From the NCBI GenBank assembly GCA_947629045.1, contig CANRCF010000003.1:1-64000 (forward strand): 64,000 nt of DNA, in the 5' to 3' direction. Every line of letters starts with the position of its first letter. Positions within the stretch are counted from its first letter, which is position 1. The notes under the pieces are model-generated. The model was not told the DNA's origin and made no database searches. It saw only the letters and a list, made by a program, of their open reading frames with translations. Of this stretch, positions 29,456-38,522 are shown piece after piece. The translations under genes were made by a program, and so were the position numbers. The DNA comes from an uncultured Clostridia bacterium (GTDB lineage Bacteria > Bacillota > Clostridia > TANB77 > CAG-508).

Positions 29456-30461
29456 CTAAATATTGTTTATTTCAACACCAGTATAAAAGTGATGTATTAT
29501 TTCTTCGTAATTTTTTCCTTGTTTTGCTAGGCTATCTGCGCCTGTCTGGCTCATTCCAACACCATGTCCATAACCTTTAACTTCAAATTTTATTTCATCT
29601 TTAGTAATAGTTACTTCAAAATTAGCAGACCTTAAACTAAATAAATTTCTTACTTCTACACCCGACAAGTTTAAATTGCCAATTTTGATTGTTTTTACTC
29701 TATTTCCTTCTGTATATTCTGTTATTTTTATGCAGTCATTTTTGGTAAAGTCAATTTTAAAATCACTATGCTCTTTTTTTATAGTTTCTTCAAATTGTTT
29801 TTTTGTTACTGTTAGTTCTGATGCATATTGGCTATATGCATCTTCTCCTGCCGTCTGCACTGACTGTAAATATGGATAACCACTACCACCCCATACATTT
29901 ATTGGTGCTTCTGTGCTTCCTCCACTATTAGAATGGAAGAATGCATTTATTGGCTCTCCATCATATGTAATCATTTTTCCTTGTGTTTCATTAACACTTT
30001 TTACAATTTTATTCCAATACTCATCTTGCTTACTTTTATCCCACTTTGCAAATCTATCTTCTTTTGAAATCCATGCTTGGCAACAGCCAGAGTCGTCGCA
30101 AATGTCTGCTGTCCCATGCTTTTTCTTATTATTCTTTATTTTATATATAGTATAGGTTCTTGCAACTACTGCTTGTGCTTTTAAAGCTTCCATTTCAAAG
30201 TTTGCCGGCATTTCACTACTTACTACCCCGATACAAATACTCATCAAGCGGAAGCTCTTCTACTTTATTTGTACTTTTATGTAATAGCTTAACAGTTTTA
30301 TAATTACTATAATCATAAGTTGACTGTATTATTTCATTTTCATTTAAAGGCTTTACATTATCTACTTGCTTCCATTTTTCTTTAAATTGAGAGGTTAAAA
30401 AAATTGGAATGGAAAAACATAAAAATAAAAACACAAGAAAATAAATTATATATTTTTTCAT
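29456..30461 (-). CDS. spoIID: Stage II sporulation protein D, +1 frameshift at CGG
   Basis: SpoIID is the lytic transglycosylase that thins septal peptidoglycan during engulfment. The first frame encodes the membrane anchor (residues 4-22) up to ELPLDEYLY, then CGG and a stop four codons on. After skipping C at 30230 the +1 frame continues GVVSSEMPANFEMEALKAQA, rebuilding the hallmark EYLYGVVSSEMPA. Further motifs are ARTYTIY, FFHSNSGG, GYGHGVGMSQ and GADSLAKQG. Total length is 334 residues, normal for the family. The zinc-binding Cys pair region ICDDSGCCQ is present. Confidence 0.94.
30228..30230 (-). other. CGG +1 recoding site in spoIID
   Basis: The frame reads TTG TAT CGG GGT AGT AAG TAG. 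Skipping C at 30230 reads TAT GGG GTA GTA AGT and restores the conserved YGVVSSE. Confidence 0.88.
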
Positions 30462-30541
30462 TTTGCCTCCGATTTAATCATTTATAACTTATTTAATGCA
30501 ATGTAATTTAAAATTATTTAGCAATCCATTATTTTAGTGCA

Positions 30542-31277
30542 TTACATTGCAAGCTTCATTTTCATTCGCTCTAAAGTTCTCTTTTCAATTCTTGATACTT
30601 GCACTTGTGTAATGCCAAGAATTTTTGCAATTTCTGTTTGTGTTTTTCCTTTATAATACCTAAGAAGAATTAGCTGTCTTTCTTGCTCATTTAGGTTATT
30701 TAATAGTTGTTCTATACATAATTTATTAGTTAGCATAGTAGTTTCATCTACATTAGAACTCATTTTATCTATTAAACTAATTCCATCTTCGCCCTCGTCA
30801 TATAGTTTTTCTTCTATTGAATTTATAGGCTGAAGTGTTTCTAAGGCAAGTGCTATTTCTTCTTTTGAAGTATGCAAAATTTTTGCCATTTCTTCTATTT
30901 TTATTTCTTCTCCTCTTTTTTTATAATACTCGTTTTTTATATCTAATGCCTTCATTGCCATTTCTTTTAAGCTTCTACTTATTTTAATAGGTCCGATTAT
31001 CTCTTAAATACCTTTTAATTTCTCCTAAGATATATGGAACTGCATATGTTGAAAGTCTAACATCAAAACTACTATCGAAACGCTTAATGCACTTAATAAA
31101 TCCCATTACACCAACTTGATATAAATCTTCTATTTCATACCCTCTATCTTGAAAACGCTTTACTATGCTCCAAATAAGTCCTTTATTTGTTTCTATCAAG
31201 TTTGTCATTGCTTGCTCGTCGCCTTGCTGTGCTTTTATTATGTACTCTGTGTTGTTTATTTCATAATCATCCTGCAT
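30542..31277 (-). CDS. sigF: Forespore sigma factor SigF, +1 frameshift at CGG
   Basis: A sigma-70 family factor of the SigF/SigG type. The first frame has region 2 (GLIWSIVKRFQDRGYEIEDL, GFIKCIKRFDSSFDVRLSTY, ILGEIKRYLRDN), then CGG and a stop two codons later. Skipping C at 30995 continues GPIKISRSLKEMAMKALDIK, and regions 3-4 follow (LNEQERQLILLRYYKGKTQT, ITQVQVSRIEKRTL). The joined protein has 244 residues. The place after spoIIAA and spoIIAB identifies it as SigF, held by SpoIIAB until septation. The gap to spoIIAB is 126 bases. Confidence 0.93.
30993..30995 (-). other. CGG +1 recoding site in sigF
   Basis: The frame reads GAT AAT CGG ACC TAT TAA. Skipping C at 30995 reads AAT GGA CCT ATT and joins sigma region 2 to region 3. 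Confidence 0.88.
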
Positions 31278-31403
31278 GAAAATGCCTCCTATTCTATAGT
31301 CATCCGTCTATTAGTGCATTTTCTTCTTCAAATTTTACTTATTTTGTTAGCACATTTTTAGTTTTATATTTAAAATTCTTTATAAGTTTTATACTTTTTG
31401 GCT

Positions 31404-31883
31404 TTAAGTATTTATTAAAACATCTTCGTTTTCATCTAAATTACTATTTTCTTCTTTTTTAATTTTCTTTTTCATTGTTACTTTTGTTCCAATTCCTACT
31501 ACGGAATGTATTTTAACTTCGTCCATGAAGCTTTCCATTATTGTAAAGCCCATTCCTGACCTTTCTAAATTACCTTTTGTAGTGTATAAAGGCTTTCTTG
31601 CAAGTTCTACATCTTCAATTCCTTTTCCATTATCTGAAATTTCAACTTCTAAGCAATTATCTAATAATGTGGCTCTTACCTTAATTATTCCTTCTGTATC
31701 TTCATAGCCATGAATGATGCAATTTGTTACTGCTTCTGATACTGCTGTTTTTATATCTGCTAGTTCTTCTATGGTTGGATCTAACTGTGCAGCAAATGCT
31801 GCTACTGTAATACGGGCAAATGCCTCATTATTAGATTTGCTTAAAAAACTAAGTTCCATTTCATTGTCATACCTACTTTTCAT
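31404..31883 (-). CDS. spoIIAB: Anti-sigma F factor SpoIIAB
   Basis: A 159-residue GHKL kinase that sequesters SigF and phosphorylates SpoIIAA. The ATP-site boxes are visible: [13 protein letters not shown] (N box), [12 protein letters not shown] (G1) and [17 protein letters not shown] (G2). The final 20 residues form a charged tail longer than in Bacillus. It starts 14 bases after spoIIAA with AGAAAGGAGAGAAAA, so it is translated from the same message. Confidence 0.96.
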   Translation of the reverse strand: MKSRYDNEMELSFLSKSNNEAFARITVAAFAAQLDPTIEELADIKTAVSEAVTNCIIHGYEDTEGIIKVRATLLDNCLEVEISDNGKGIEDVELARKPLYTTKGNLERSGMGFTIMESFMDEVKIHSVVGIGTKVTMKKKIKKEENSNLDENEDVLINT

Positions 31884-31897
31884 TTTTCTCTCCTTTC

Positions 31898-32221
31898 TTA
31901 GCCTACTTTTTCTTCTTTTTGAATTGGAATTATTTTTTCAATTCCACTCATTTCTAGCACTTTGCTTATGCTTTGCATGCAATGTATTATTTCACAACTT
32001 CCACCAATTAGTTTTACCAATTTGTATCTTCCAATTAAAAGCCCTATTCCTGCACTGTCCATGAAAGAAACCTTACTAAAATCAAACACAACTTTTCTAG
32101 GCATAAATCTTGTAATTTCATAATCCATTTTCCTCCTTAATTTTTCTGTAGTATGATGGTCTATTTCCTCGGTAATAAAAATATTAAGCATTTTTTCTAG
32201 TTCATTAAATTCACTATTCAT
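31898..32221 (-). CDS. spoIIAA: Anti-anti-sigma factor SpoIIAA
   Basis: A 107-residue STAS-domain protein. The phosphorylatable serine lies in [17 protein letters not shown] near residue 58, as in SpoIIAA, and the N-terminal [14 protein letters not shown] and C-terminal [11 protein letters not shown] fit the family. Its unphosphorylated form frees SigF from SpoIIAB. It is the first gene of the spoIIA operon and is preceded by AAGGAGGTAATTAGC and by Spo0A-box-like sites further up. Confidence 0.95.
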   Translation of the reverse strand: MNSEFNELEKMLNIFITEEIDHHTTEKLRRKMDYEITRFMPRKVVFDFSKVSFMDSAGIGLLIGRYKLVKLIGGSCEIIHCMQSISKVLEMSGIEKIIPIQKEEKVG

Positions 32222-32252
32222 GCTAATTACCTCCTTGTTATTTGCTTGTCCT

Positions 32253-32327
32253 ATTATACAGTTTTTTCCAATTTTTTACTAGAGTAAAACTTAGGAAGTT
32301 TTGTCGAATTATGAGAAGTTTTCGACC
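32253..32327 (-). promoter_or_regulatory. spoIIA promoter region with two Spo0A boxes
   Basis: A TATAAT at 32258-32253 (minus strand) lacks a good -35 hexamer. Upstream are TGTCGAA at 32302-32308 (exact Spo0A-box core, TTTTGTCGAATT on the plus strand) and GGTCGAA on the minus strand at 32327-32321 (one mismatch). Activation by phosphorylated Spo0A, as known for spoIIA in Bacillus, would fit; this is inferred from the motifs. Confidence 0.7.
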
Positions 32328-32352
32328 TTTTTTTACAAATGTAAGAAAATGT

Positions 32353-32381
32353 TTGACATTTTATATTTTTGATTGTATTAT
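32353..32381 (+). promoter_or_regulatory. Promoter upstream of the DUF4160-DUF2442 pair
   Basis: TTGACA at 32353 and TATTAT at 32376 are 17 bases apart. It lies about 150 bases before the DUF4160 gene and diverges from the spoIIA promoter. Confidence 0.6.
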
Positions 32382-32527
32382 ATTGAAAGGGGAGCATAAA
32401 ATTTATATAATGTGTTTCCCTATTTTTTCTTATTTTTTATTTCTTTTTATTTCCACAAATTTATAAAAAATTGTAAAAGGAGGTGTTTTTTTCATTAAAA
32501 AATGATATAATTAGAAAGGAGCTAAAT

Positions 32528-32785
32528 ATGCCAACTATAAGTATGTTTTACGGAATACTAATTAAAATGTATTATGATGAACATCAACCACCACATTTTC
32601 ATGCATATTATAATGAAAATAAGGCATTATTTGATTTAGACGGAAATTTATTAGAAGGCAAGATGCCAAATAAGCAAACAAAATTAATTCAAGCTTGGAC
32701 AATTATACATAAAGAAGAGCTACTTGCAAATTGGTGTTTATCAAGGAAAAATGAGGCTTTGTTTTATATTAAGCCTTTAGAATAG
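32528..32785 (+). CDS. DUF4160 domain protein
   Basis: An 85-residue protein matching the DUF4160 pattern: MPTISMFYGILIKMYYDEHQ at the start, then PPHFHAYYNENKA with its His pair, and a central DGNLLEGKMP. The ATG follows AGAAAGGAGCTAAAT, ruling out the longer reading frame from 32483. It precedes a DUF2442 gene by six bases; this pair recurs widely in bacteria and is often listed among toxin-antitoxin-like modules, but its function is not established. Confidence 0.85.
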   Translation: MPTISMFYGILIKMYYDEHQPPHFHAYYNENKALFDLDGNLLEGKMPNKQTKLIQAWTIIHKEELLANWCLSRKNEALFYIKPLE

Positions 32786-32791
32786 GAGTAT

Positions 32792-33034
32792 GTGATGAGA
32801 GAAGTAATTGATGTAAAGCCCATTGAAGATTACCAATTATTATTAACTTTTGATAATAAAGAAAAAAAAATAAAAGATATGAAACCTTATTTAAATAAAG
32901 GTGTTTTTAAAAAGTTAAAAGAAAAGTCAGTTTTTAATAGGGTAAAAATTTCCTATGGGACAATTTGTTGGGATGATGAAATTGATTTATGTCCTGACTC
33001 TTTATATGAAACAAGTAAACCAGTAGAAAAATAA
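32792..33034 (+). CDS. DUF2442 domain protein
   Basis: An 80-residue protein with the DUF2442 layout: an N-terminal beta-rich DVKPIEDYQLLLTFDNKEKK, then PYLNKGVFKKLKE, and the closing YGTICWDDEIDLCPDSLYE. It follows DUF4160 closely in the same transcript. A partner or regulator of the DUF4160 protein is the natural reading; no direct evidence is visible in the sequence. Confidence 0.85.
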   Translation: MMREVIDVKPIEDYQLLLTFDNKEKKIKDMKPYLNKGVFKKLKEKSVFNRVKISYGTICWDDEIDLCPDSLYETSKPVEK

Positions 33035-33054
33035 AAACTTATACTTTAATTAAA

Positions 33055-33094
33055 CCCAAAAACACACCTGCATTTTTACAGGTGTGTTTTTGGG
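33055..33094. terminator. Bidirectional terminator with a 16-base-pair stem
   Basis: CCCAAAAACACACCTG and CAGGTGTGTTTTTGGG form a perfect stem between two convergent genes. Confidence 0.8.
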
Positions 33095-33106
33095 TGAGAA
33101 AAGAGT

Positions 33107-33481
33107 TTACTTTCTTTTGCTTGGGTCGTATTCGAAAGTATAAATAAGCCCTTCACAGCTTCCACTTTGAACAGGAGCAGACCAGCCAGCATCTGTAAGA
33201 GCCTTCATTACTTCCGGCTCCATCTTTTTATTATCAATTTCATCATTGATAATAAAACTTACTTTGACAATAATTTTTTTCTCTTTCTTGTCAAGTATTC
33301 CCGTTGATGCCTTTTCTTCAAGCTCCTTAGTAGCTTTTTCAATTGCTTTTTGAACGATTGAAAACTGGCGATTTATTCTTTCCTGCCGATTTCTTTCGAA
33401 AACTTCCTCCTGCTTTGCATTTACTCTTTCCCACATTTCTTGTGCAGGTTTAAACACAAGATTCCGGTTCTCCGTACTCAT
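33107..33481 (-). CDS. Protein of unknown function, foreign-looking codon use
   Basis: A 124-residue charged protein starting MSTENRNLVFKPAQEMWERV. A long basic/acidic helix (residues 20-60) is followed by a beta-alpha segment (KKIIVKVSFII, MKALTDAGWSAPV). The start at 33481 follows AGAAAGGAGGTTCTCCT. I do not recognise the family. It contains two in-frame CGG codons (N-R-N near residue 6 and N-R-Q near residue 37) that must be Arg, since the +1 frame terminates soon after each. With its G/C-richer codon use this marks it as a different class from neighbouring native genes. Confidence 0.7.
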   Translation of the reverse strand: MSTENRNLVFKPAQEMWERVNAKQEEVFERNRQERINRQFSIVQKAIEKATKELEEKASTGILDKKEKKIIVKVSFIINDEIDNKKMEPEVMKALTDAGWSAPVQSGSCEGLIYTFEYDPSKRK

Positions 33482-33608
33482 AGGAGAACCTCCTTTCTGT
33501 TTAAAATTACCCACTTTTGGGCACCTAACTTTTGTATTGTTAGGATTTTGCATAATGCTATTATACCATAACTTAACATAAAATTCAAGTAACCGTATGT
33601 AATAATTT

Positions 33609-33714
33609 ACTAAAAATATTATGTTTTATAGCACCGCTTAAGCGTCCAAGCGAAGCGCGTTTGGAGCACCTTTTAGGTGCGACAGCAAGGTGCAAGAAAC
33701 ATAATATTTTTAGT
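33609..33714. repeat. MITE-like element, family A, copy 2
   Basis: A 106-base element with 18-base perfect terminal inverted repeats (ACTAAAAATATTATGTTT). The interior GCACCGCTTAAGCGTCC, AAGCGAAGCGCGTTTGGAGCA and GCGACAGCAAGGTGCAA is almost identical to the copy at 49542. It lies between the 33107 gene and valS. Confidence 0.9.
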
Positions 33715-33727
33715 TAAGTACATATTA

Positions 33728-36445
33728 TTATAGGCTTCCTATTCTCTCCTCAACTTTAGCAAGCATATCTTTATATTTTGCAAGCTTTTCTTTTTCTTCA
33801 TTTATCTTTGCTTCTGGTGCTTTATTTACAAAGCCCGGATTAGAAAGCATTTTTTCAGCTCTTTCAACTTCTGAAATTAACCTTTCTCTTTCTCCTTCAA
33901 GTCTTTTCTTTTCTGCTTCAATATCTACTAATTCTTCAAATGGTAAATATACTTCAATTCCATCTTCTAGTACTGACACAGCATTTGCTGGAATATCTTG
34001 TTTTTCCTCTTTACAAATAATCTCATTTGCAAATGCTAATTTTTGTATCATACTTTCAGAGGTTTTTATCATTTCTGTACAAGTTTTTGTTACAAATATA
34101 AGCTTTGATTTTTTGCTTGGATGTACATTTAAGTTTGTTCTTAAATTTCTAATTCCTGTAATTATATTTTTTAATTTTTCTATTTGTCCTTCTTCTTTTT
34201 CAAAGTCTTCTAATTTTGAATTTTCTTTTTCAAATGATGTAGGTACTGACTCTTCTGGCCACTTAGAAATCATAATGCTTTCATCATTGTGGTAAAGCTC
34301 CATATAAATCTTTTCTGTAACAAATGGCATAACTGGATGTAATAGTTTTAGAGCATCTTTTAATACTTTATTTAATGTATACTTAGCAGAAAATTTAGTT
34401 GTACAATTTTCATCATAAAGACGAGGTTTTACCATTTCAATATACCAGTCGCAAAATTCATTCCAAATAAAGTCATATATTTTTTGTGTTGCAATTCCTA
34501 ATTCAAAGTTTTCTAGGTTGTTAGTTACTTCTTTTGATAATTTACTTAATTTTGATAATATCCATTTGTCCTCATAGCATAAGCTATTTCCTAGTTCATT
34601 TTTATCGATATTTTCTAGTAAGCTTTCATCTGCAAATGCTTTCTTTTCCTCCTCGCTTGAATTTTGCAAATTGCTTAAAACGAATTTAGATGCATTCCAC
34701 AATTTGTTTGCAAAGTTAGATGCTGATTCTAGTTTTTCTGGCATATATCTAATATCGTTTCCTGGTGAAATTCCAAGTACTAATGAAAATCTTAAAGCAT
34801 CTGTTCCATACTTGTCTATTACTTCTAATGGGTCAATACCGTTTCCTAAACTCTTAGACATTTTTCTTCCTTGGCTATCACGCACAATACCATGAATAAA
34901 TACATTTTCAAATGGTGCTTTTCCTGTATGCTCCATAGCAGAAAAAATCATTCTTGCAACCCAGAAGAATATAATATCATAACCTGTAACTAATGTGCTA
35001 GTAGGGTAAAAATACTTAAAGTCTTCTGTATTTTCTGGCCAGCCAAGTGTTGAAAATGGCCATAAAGCTGAACTAAACCATGTATCTAAGGTGTCTTCAT
35101 CTTGTTTTAAATGTGTACTTCCACATTTTGAACATTTTTCAGGTGCTTTTTCTGCTACATTTATGTGTCCACATTCTTCACAATAATATGCCGGAATTCT
35201 ATGTCCCCACCAAAGCTGTCTTGATATACACCAATCTTGAATATTTTCCATCCAGTTATAATAGATTTTATCAAATCTTTCTGGAATAAATTTTGTTTTA
35301 CCCTCTCTTACTACTTCTATTGCAGGTTTAGCAAGTGGCTCCATTTTAACGAACCATTGCTCAGATATTTTTGGCTCAATAGTGTGATGACAACGATAGC
35401 ATTTTCCTACATTGTGGTTATAGTCTTCTATTTTTAATAAGTATCCTTCTTTATCTAGCTTTTCTACTATTTTTTGTCTTGCTTCATAAAGGTCCATTCC
35501 CTTAAATTCTGGATACAAATTTCCCATTTTGAAGTTTTCATCAAATACTTCTATTATTTCTAATCCATGTTTTAGCGCAGCTTGGTAGTCATTTACATCA
35601 TGTGCAGGGGTTAGTTTAACAGCACCAGTACCAAATTCTTTTTCTACAAATTCATCTGCTATTACTGGAATTTCTTTATTCATAATTGGAAGTATAACTG
35701 TTTTTCCTATTATACTTTTATACCTTTCATCTTCTGGATGAACTGCAACACCTGTATCTCCAAGCATTGTTTCAGGTCTTGTTGTAGCTACAATAACATA
35801 TTTTCCTTCTTCACCTTTTACAGGATATTTAATATACCATAAATGAGTTGGTTCTTCTTCATATTCTACTTCTGCATCTGAAATTGAAGTATCACAATAT
35901 GGGCACCAGTTTATCATTCTTTTTCCACGATAAATAAGCCCTTTTTCATAAAGCTTTACAAATACATATTTTACTGCATTTGATAAACCTTCGTCCATGG
36001 TAAATCTTTCTCTTGACCAGTCGCAAGAACAACCTAATTTTTTTAATTGATTAAGAATAGTTCCACCATATTCTTCTTTCCATTGCCATGCTCTTTTTAA
36101 GAATTCTTCCCTACCTAGTTCTTCCTTTGTAGTTCCTTCTTCTTTTATTTTTTCTACTATTTTTGCTTCTGTTGCAATTGATGCATGGTCTGTTCCTGGA
36201 AGCCATAAAGTATTAAAACCTTTCATTCTTTTATATCTAATTAGAATGTCTTGTAAAGTTTCATCTAATGCATGGCCCATGTGTAATTTTCCAGTAATAT
36301 TTGGTGGTGGAATTACTATTGTATATGGCTTTTTTGTTTTATCATTAGATGGTTTAAAATATTCTTTTTCCATCCAATTTTGATAAATTTCTTCTTCAAA
36401 TTCTTTTGGAATAAATTTTCCTTCTAGCTCATGTTTTTCACACAT
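33728..36445 (-). CDS. valS: Valyl-tRNA synthetase
   Basis: A 905-residue class I synthetase. The HIGH motif appears as [17 protein letters not shown] near residue 50, the editing domain has [19 protein letters not shown] near 222, two CxxC zinc pairs occur ([24 protein letters not shown]), and KMSKS is in [14 protein letters not shown] near 530. A C-terminal coiled-coil tRNA-binding arm is present (about 840-905). Expression is controlled by a T-box leader upstream. The ATG follows TAGGAGGAAAATAAA. Confidence 0.98.
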   Translation of the reverse strand: MCEKHELEGKFIPKEFEEEIYQNWMEKEYFKPSNDKTKKPYTIVIPPPNITGKLHMGHALDETLQDILIRYKRMKGFNTLWLPGTDHASIATEAKIVEKIKEEGTTKEELGREEFLKRAWQWKEEYGGTILNQLKKLGCSCDWSRERFTMDEGLSNAVKYVFVKLYEKGLIYRGKRMINWCPYCDTSISDAEVEYEEEPTHLWYIKYPVKGEEGKYVIVATTRPETMLGDTGVAVHPEDERYKSIIGKTVILPIMNKEIPVIADEFVEKEFGTGAVKLTPAHDVNDYQAALKHGLEIIEVFDENFKMGNLYPEFKGMDLYEARQKIVEKLDKEGYLLKIEDYNHNVGKCYRCHHTIEPKISEQWFVKMEPLAKPAIEVVREGKTKFIPERFDKIYYNWMENIQDWCISRQLWWGHRIPAYYCEECGHINVAEKAPEKCSKCGSTHLKQDEDTLDTWFSSALWPFSTLGWPENTEDFKYFYPTSTLVTGYDIIFFWVARMIFSAMEHTGKAPFENVFIHGIVRDSQGRKMSKSLGNGIDPLEVIDKYGTDALRFSLVLGISPGNDIRYMPEKLESASNFANKLWNASKFVLSNLQNSSEEEKKAFADESLLENIDKNELGNSLCYEDKWILSKLSKLSKEVTNNLENFELGIATQKIYDFIWNEFCDWYIEMVKPRLYDENCTTKFSAKYTLNKVLKDALKLLHPVMPFVTEKIYMELYHNDESIMISKWPEESVPTSFEKENSKLEDFEKEEGQIEKLKNIITGIRNLRTNLNVHPSKKSKLIFVTKTCTEMIKTSESMIQKLAFANEIICKEEKQDIPANAVSVLEDGIEVYLPFEELVDIEAEKKRLEGERERLISEVERAEKMLSNPGFVNKAPEAKINEEKEKLAKYKDMLAKVEERIGSL

Positions 36446-36475
36446 TTTATTTTCCTCCTACAAATTTTTTATATA

Positions 36476-36515
36476 AGAACCTCACCCACCAGCACAATCA
36501 AAGATTGTGGGTGGG
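36476..36515 (-). other. Extra hairpin between T-box terminator and valS
   Basis: CCCACC-CACAATC and GATTGTG-GGTGGG pair with a two-base bulge. On the minus strand it lies after the T-box terminator and before the valS ribosome binding site, and has no T run. Its role is unknown; it could stabilise the processed message. Confidence 0.45.
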
Positions 36516-36544
36516 TACCCGAGAACCTTGTTGTTTCACAATAG

Positions 36545-36880
36545 AAAACCTCGTCCTTATTTGCTAAGGGCGAGGTTTAATGCGCGGTACCACCTTAATT
36601 TATTTAACTAGTTTAATTCGTTTTTTACATACTTATTTATTAAATTTATATTTTAATTCTTAAAACTAATTAATATCTCCATTTACCTTTAACGCAAGTA
36701 ATACGAATATATTTACTTTAAATTTCAATATATCAACTCCAAAGCTACCTTCAGTTTTCTTTTCTATTAGAAGCTTTCAGCTAGTAACTTCTTTCTCTTT
36801 TATAGATAGTTTAAACTTACTCCTCTTTTTCTCAGTTTTTAATTTTATTTTTTAATATTTCTATTTTTTTATATAAACTC
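36545..36880 (-). promoter_or_regulatory. T-box leader controlling valS
   Basis: The minus strand carries the T-box core AAGGTGGTACCGCG (36596-36583), followed by the terminator stem AAACCTCG/CGAGGTTT and a T run (36578-36545). Upstream purine-rich sequence (GAAGGTAGCTTTGGAGTTG) fits stem I. Binding of uncharged tRNA-Val is expected to favour antitermination. I could not place the specifier codon with certainty. Confidence 0.93.
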
Positions 36881-37019
36881 TATTTTCAATTTTTATTTAA
36901 GTATTATTTTTTATGATGTTTATTATTTTAACACGTTTTTTATATAATATCAATATTTTTTATTGATTTTGATATTTTCTAGTTGTATGTTTAATGTTTT
37001 CTAGTACTTTAGTTTAAAT

Positions 37020-37208
37020 TTATGAAATTATTATTACAAAAGCTCCAACCATTGAAAGTATAAAACCTATAATTTTAAGTCCCATACTTGCTTCATTTTG
37101 GTCACCAAAGCCAAATAATCTTTTTGTAATTACTCTTGCATCAAATATGCAGATTACACCTAATAATAAAATTAACATTCCTACTATTTTTAAAATAATT
37201 TGTAACAT
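37020..37208 (-). CDS. Small two-helix membrane protein
   Basis: A 62-residue protein with two hydrophobic helices (residues 3-23 and 44-61) around a short loop RVITKRLFGFGDQNEASMG. The ATG follows AGGAAGAAAAA. Proteins of this size and pattern are common in clostridia and uncharacterised; I cannot assign a function. It sits upstream of the valS T-box region on the same strand, with its own ribosome binding site. Confidence 0.6.
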   Translation of the reverse strand: MLQIILKIVGMLILLLGVICIFDARVITKRLFGFGDQNEASMGLKIIGFILSMVGAFVIIIS

Positions 37209-37345
37209 TTTTTCTTCCTTTTTATATTTTTCTATTAATTATTATCTTTTGTGTTTTCTATATATTTTTATACAAGTATATGTAATTTGTGTTTATATAT
37301 ATTTTTATACAAATATGTAATTTGCGTTCATATCTTTAAATTATA

Positions 37346-38215
37346 CTAGAAAAATTCTACTGTGTATTTACATTCAAATGATTCATCTGGCTTTAATGAT
37401 ATAATATCTGGTTTTTGTGTAAATACGCCAGAACTTTTTATATTATCTGCTGTTGAATACCATGGTTCTATGCAAATAAATGGAGCATTTGGTTTTGACC
37501 AAATTGCTAAGTATGGAAAACCAGTAAAATCCATAGTAAATAGTCTTTTTCTTGTAGCAGAATTTATTAAGCTTATTTTATTTGATGTAATGCTTTTCAT
37601 AATTAAAGCATCGTCATCAAATGTATGGGCATCTAATGGAATATATCTTTTTTCTACAACTCTATTTTGTGCATAGTCTGTTCCAACTAAACCATCTACT
37701 AAATATAGGAAATGTATTTTTTCTTCGTCTTTCTCAAATTCCAAATAATAATTACCATTTTTTAAATCTTCTGCATCTATTTTAAATGCTGGATGTCCAC
37801 CAATACCAAATGGTAGATTAATTAATCCAGTATTTACAACTTTATAAATTGTTGTCAATTTATTTTCTTCTGTACGATAGGTATTATATAATTCAAATTC
37901 ATATGGATACTTTAATAATGTATATTTATTACTCTTTAACACATAAGAATGAAAATTATCTAATTTTGTAATCGGTTCAAATTCTAAATCTCTTGCAAAG
38001 CCATGTTGCATAAGTTCATAAGTTCTTCCTCCAATTAGCGTTTTGTTTTTCTTTAGTTTTCCTACTATTGGAAATAATACAGGAGAGTGCCTTTTCCAAT
38101 ATACTTTTCCGTTTTCGTCAACAACGGTTTCTCCTTGGTGTATTTTTTCTTCGCCATTAACTTTAAAGCTGATTAGTTCTCCACCTTTTGATGATGTTAG
38201 CATTTGCGTATACAT
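37346..38215 (-). CDS. Aldose 1-epimerase family protein
   Basis: A 289-residue galactose mutarotase-like protein of the LacX/YeaD-like branch. The visible features are SPVLFPIVGKLKKN near residue 44, the catalytic His in MQHGFARDLEF near 70, GGHPAFKID near 139, and the closing WSKPNAPFICIEPWYSTADN with the conserved Glu-Pro-Trp. It would interconvert sugar anomers, or a phosphosugar as in YeaD; substrate is open. The ATG follows AGAAAGGAGAAGTCCA. It is monocistronic. Confidence 0.88.
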   Translation of the reverse strand: MYTQMLTSSKGGELISFKVNGEEKIHQGETVVDENGKVYWKRHSPVLFPIVGKLKKNKTLIGGRTYELMQHGFARDLEFEPITKLDNFHSYVLKSNKYTLLKYPYEFELYNTYRTEENKLTTIYKVVNTGLINLPFGIGGHPAFKIDAEDLKNGNYYLEFEKDEEKIHFLYLVDGLVGTDYAQNRVVEKRYIPLDAHTFDDDALIMKSITSNKISLINSATRKRLFTMDFTGFPYLAIWSKPNAPFICIEPWYSTADNIKSSGVFTQKPDIISLKPDESFECKYTVEFF

Positions 38216-38477
38216 TGGACTTCTCCTTTCTTAATTTATAAATCCTTACATTCTGTAAGTAAAGTCGTTTTTTATATACATACTGATTGCAATATCATAT
38301 GAAGCGATAATTACATATATATAATAGTGTTTTTTTATGTAAATGTCAAGCAATTTCTTTTAACAATTACAAATCAATCCATTTACTTTTAATTTTTAAT
38401 AGTATATAATTTTATTATTGAAAGGTATTTAATTTTAATAATATTTATTTATAAAGTTATCAAAATTTATAGATATT
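38216..38477. other. AT-rich divergent intergenic region
   Basis: The region separates two divergent genes. I see no reading frame with a ribosome binding site and no clear promoter with both hexamers. Confidence 0.4.
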
Positions 38478-38478
38478 T

Positions 38479-38522
38479 TAGAAAGGAGAATTTCGTATAA
38501 TATAATTATACGAAGAATAATT
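38479..38522 (+). promoter_or_regulatory. Ribosome binding site separated from the start by a hairpin
   Basis: AGAAAGGAG at about 38479 is followed by TTCGTATAA/TTATACGAA (a nine-base-pair stem) and then the ATG. Folding would bring the site to a normal distance. Alternatively the embedded TATAAT is a -10 box and the message is nearly leaderless. Confidence 0.45.

Noticed and set aside
29456..30247. Separate gene starting at the internal ATG with the second half of SpoIID
   Set aside because: It has no ribosome binding site, and its first residues are not conserved; the +1 join at CGG explains the sequence better.
30228..30995. Pseudogenes sigF and spoIID in a lineage losing sporulation
   Set aside because: Both genes are otherwise fully conserved on both sides of the break, and the same break type affects non-sporulation core genes such as priA.
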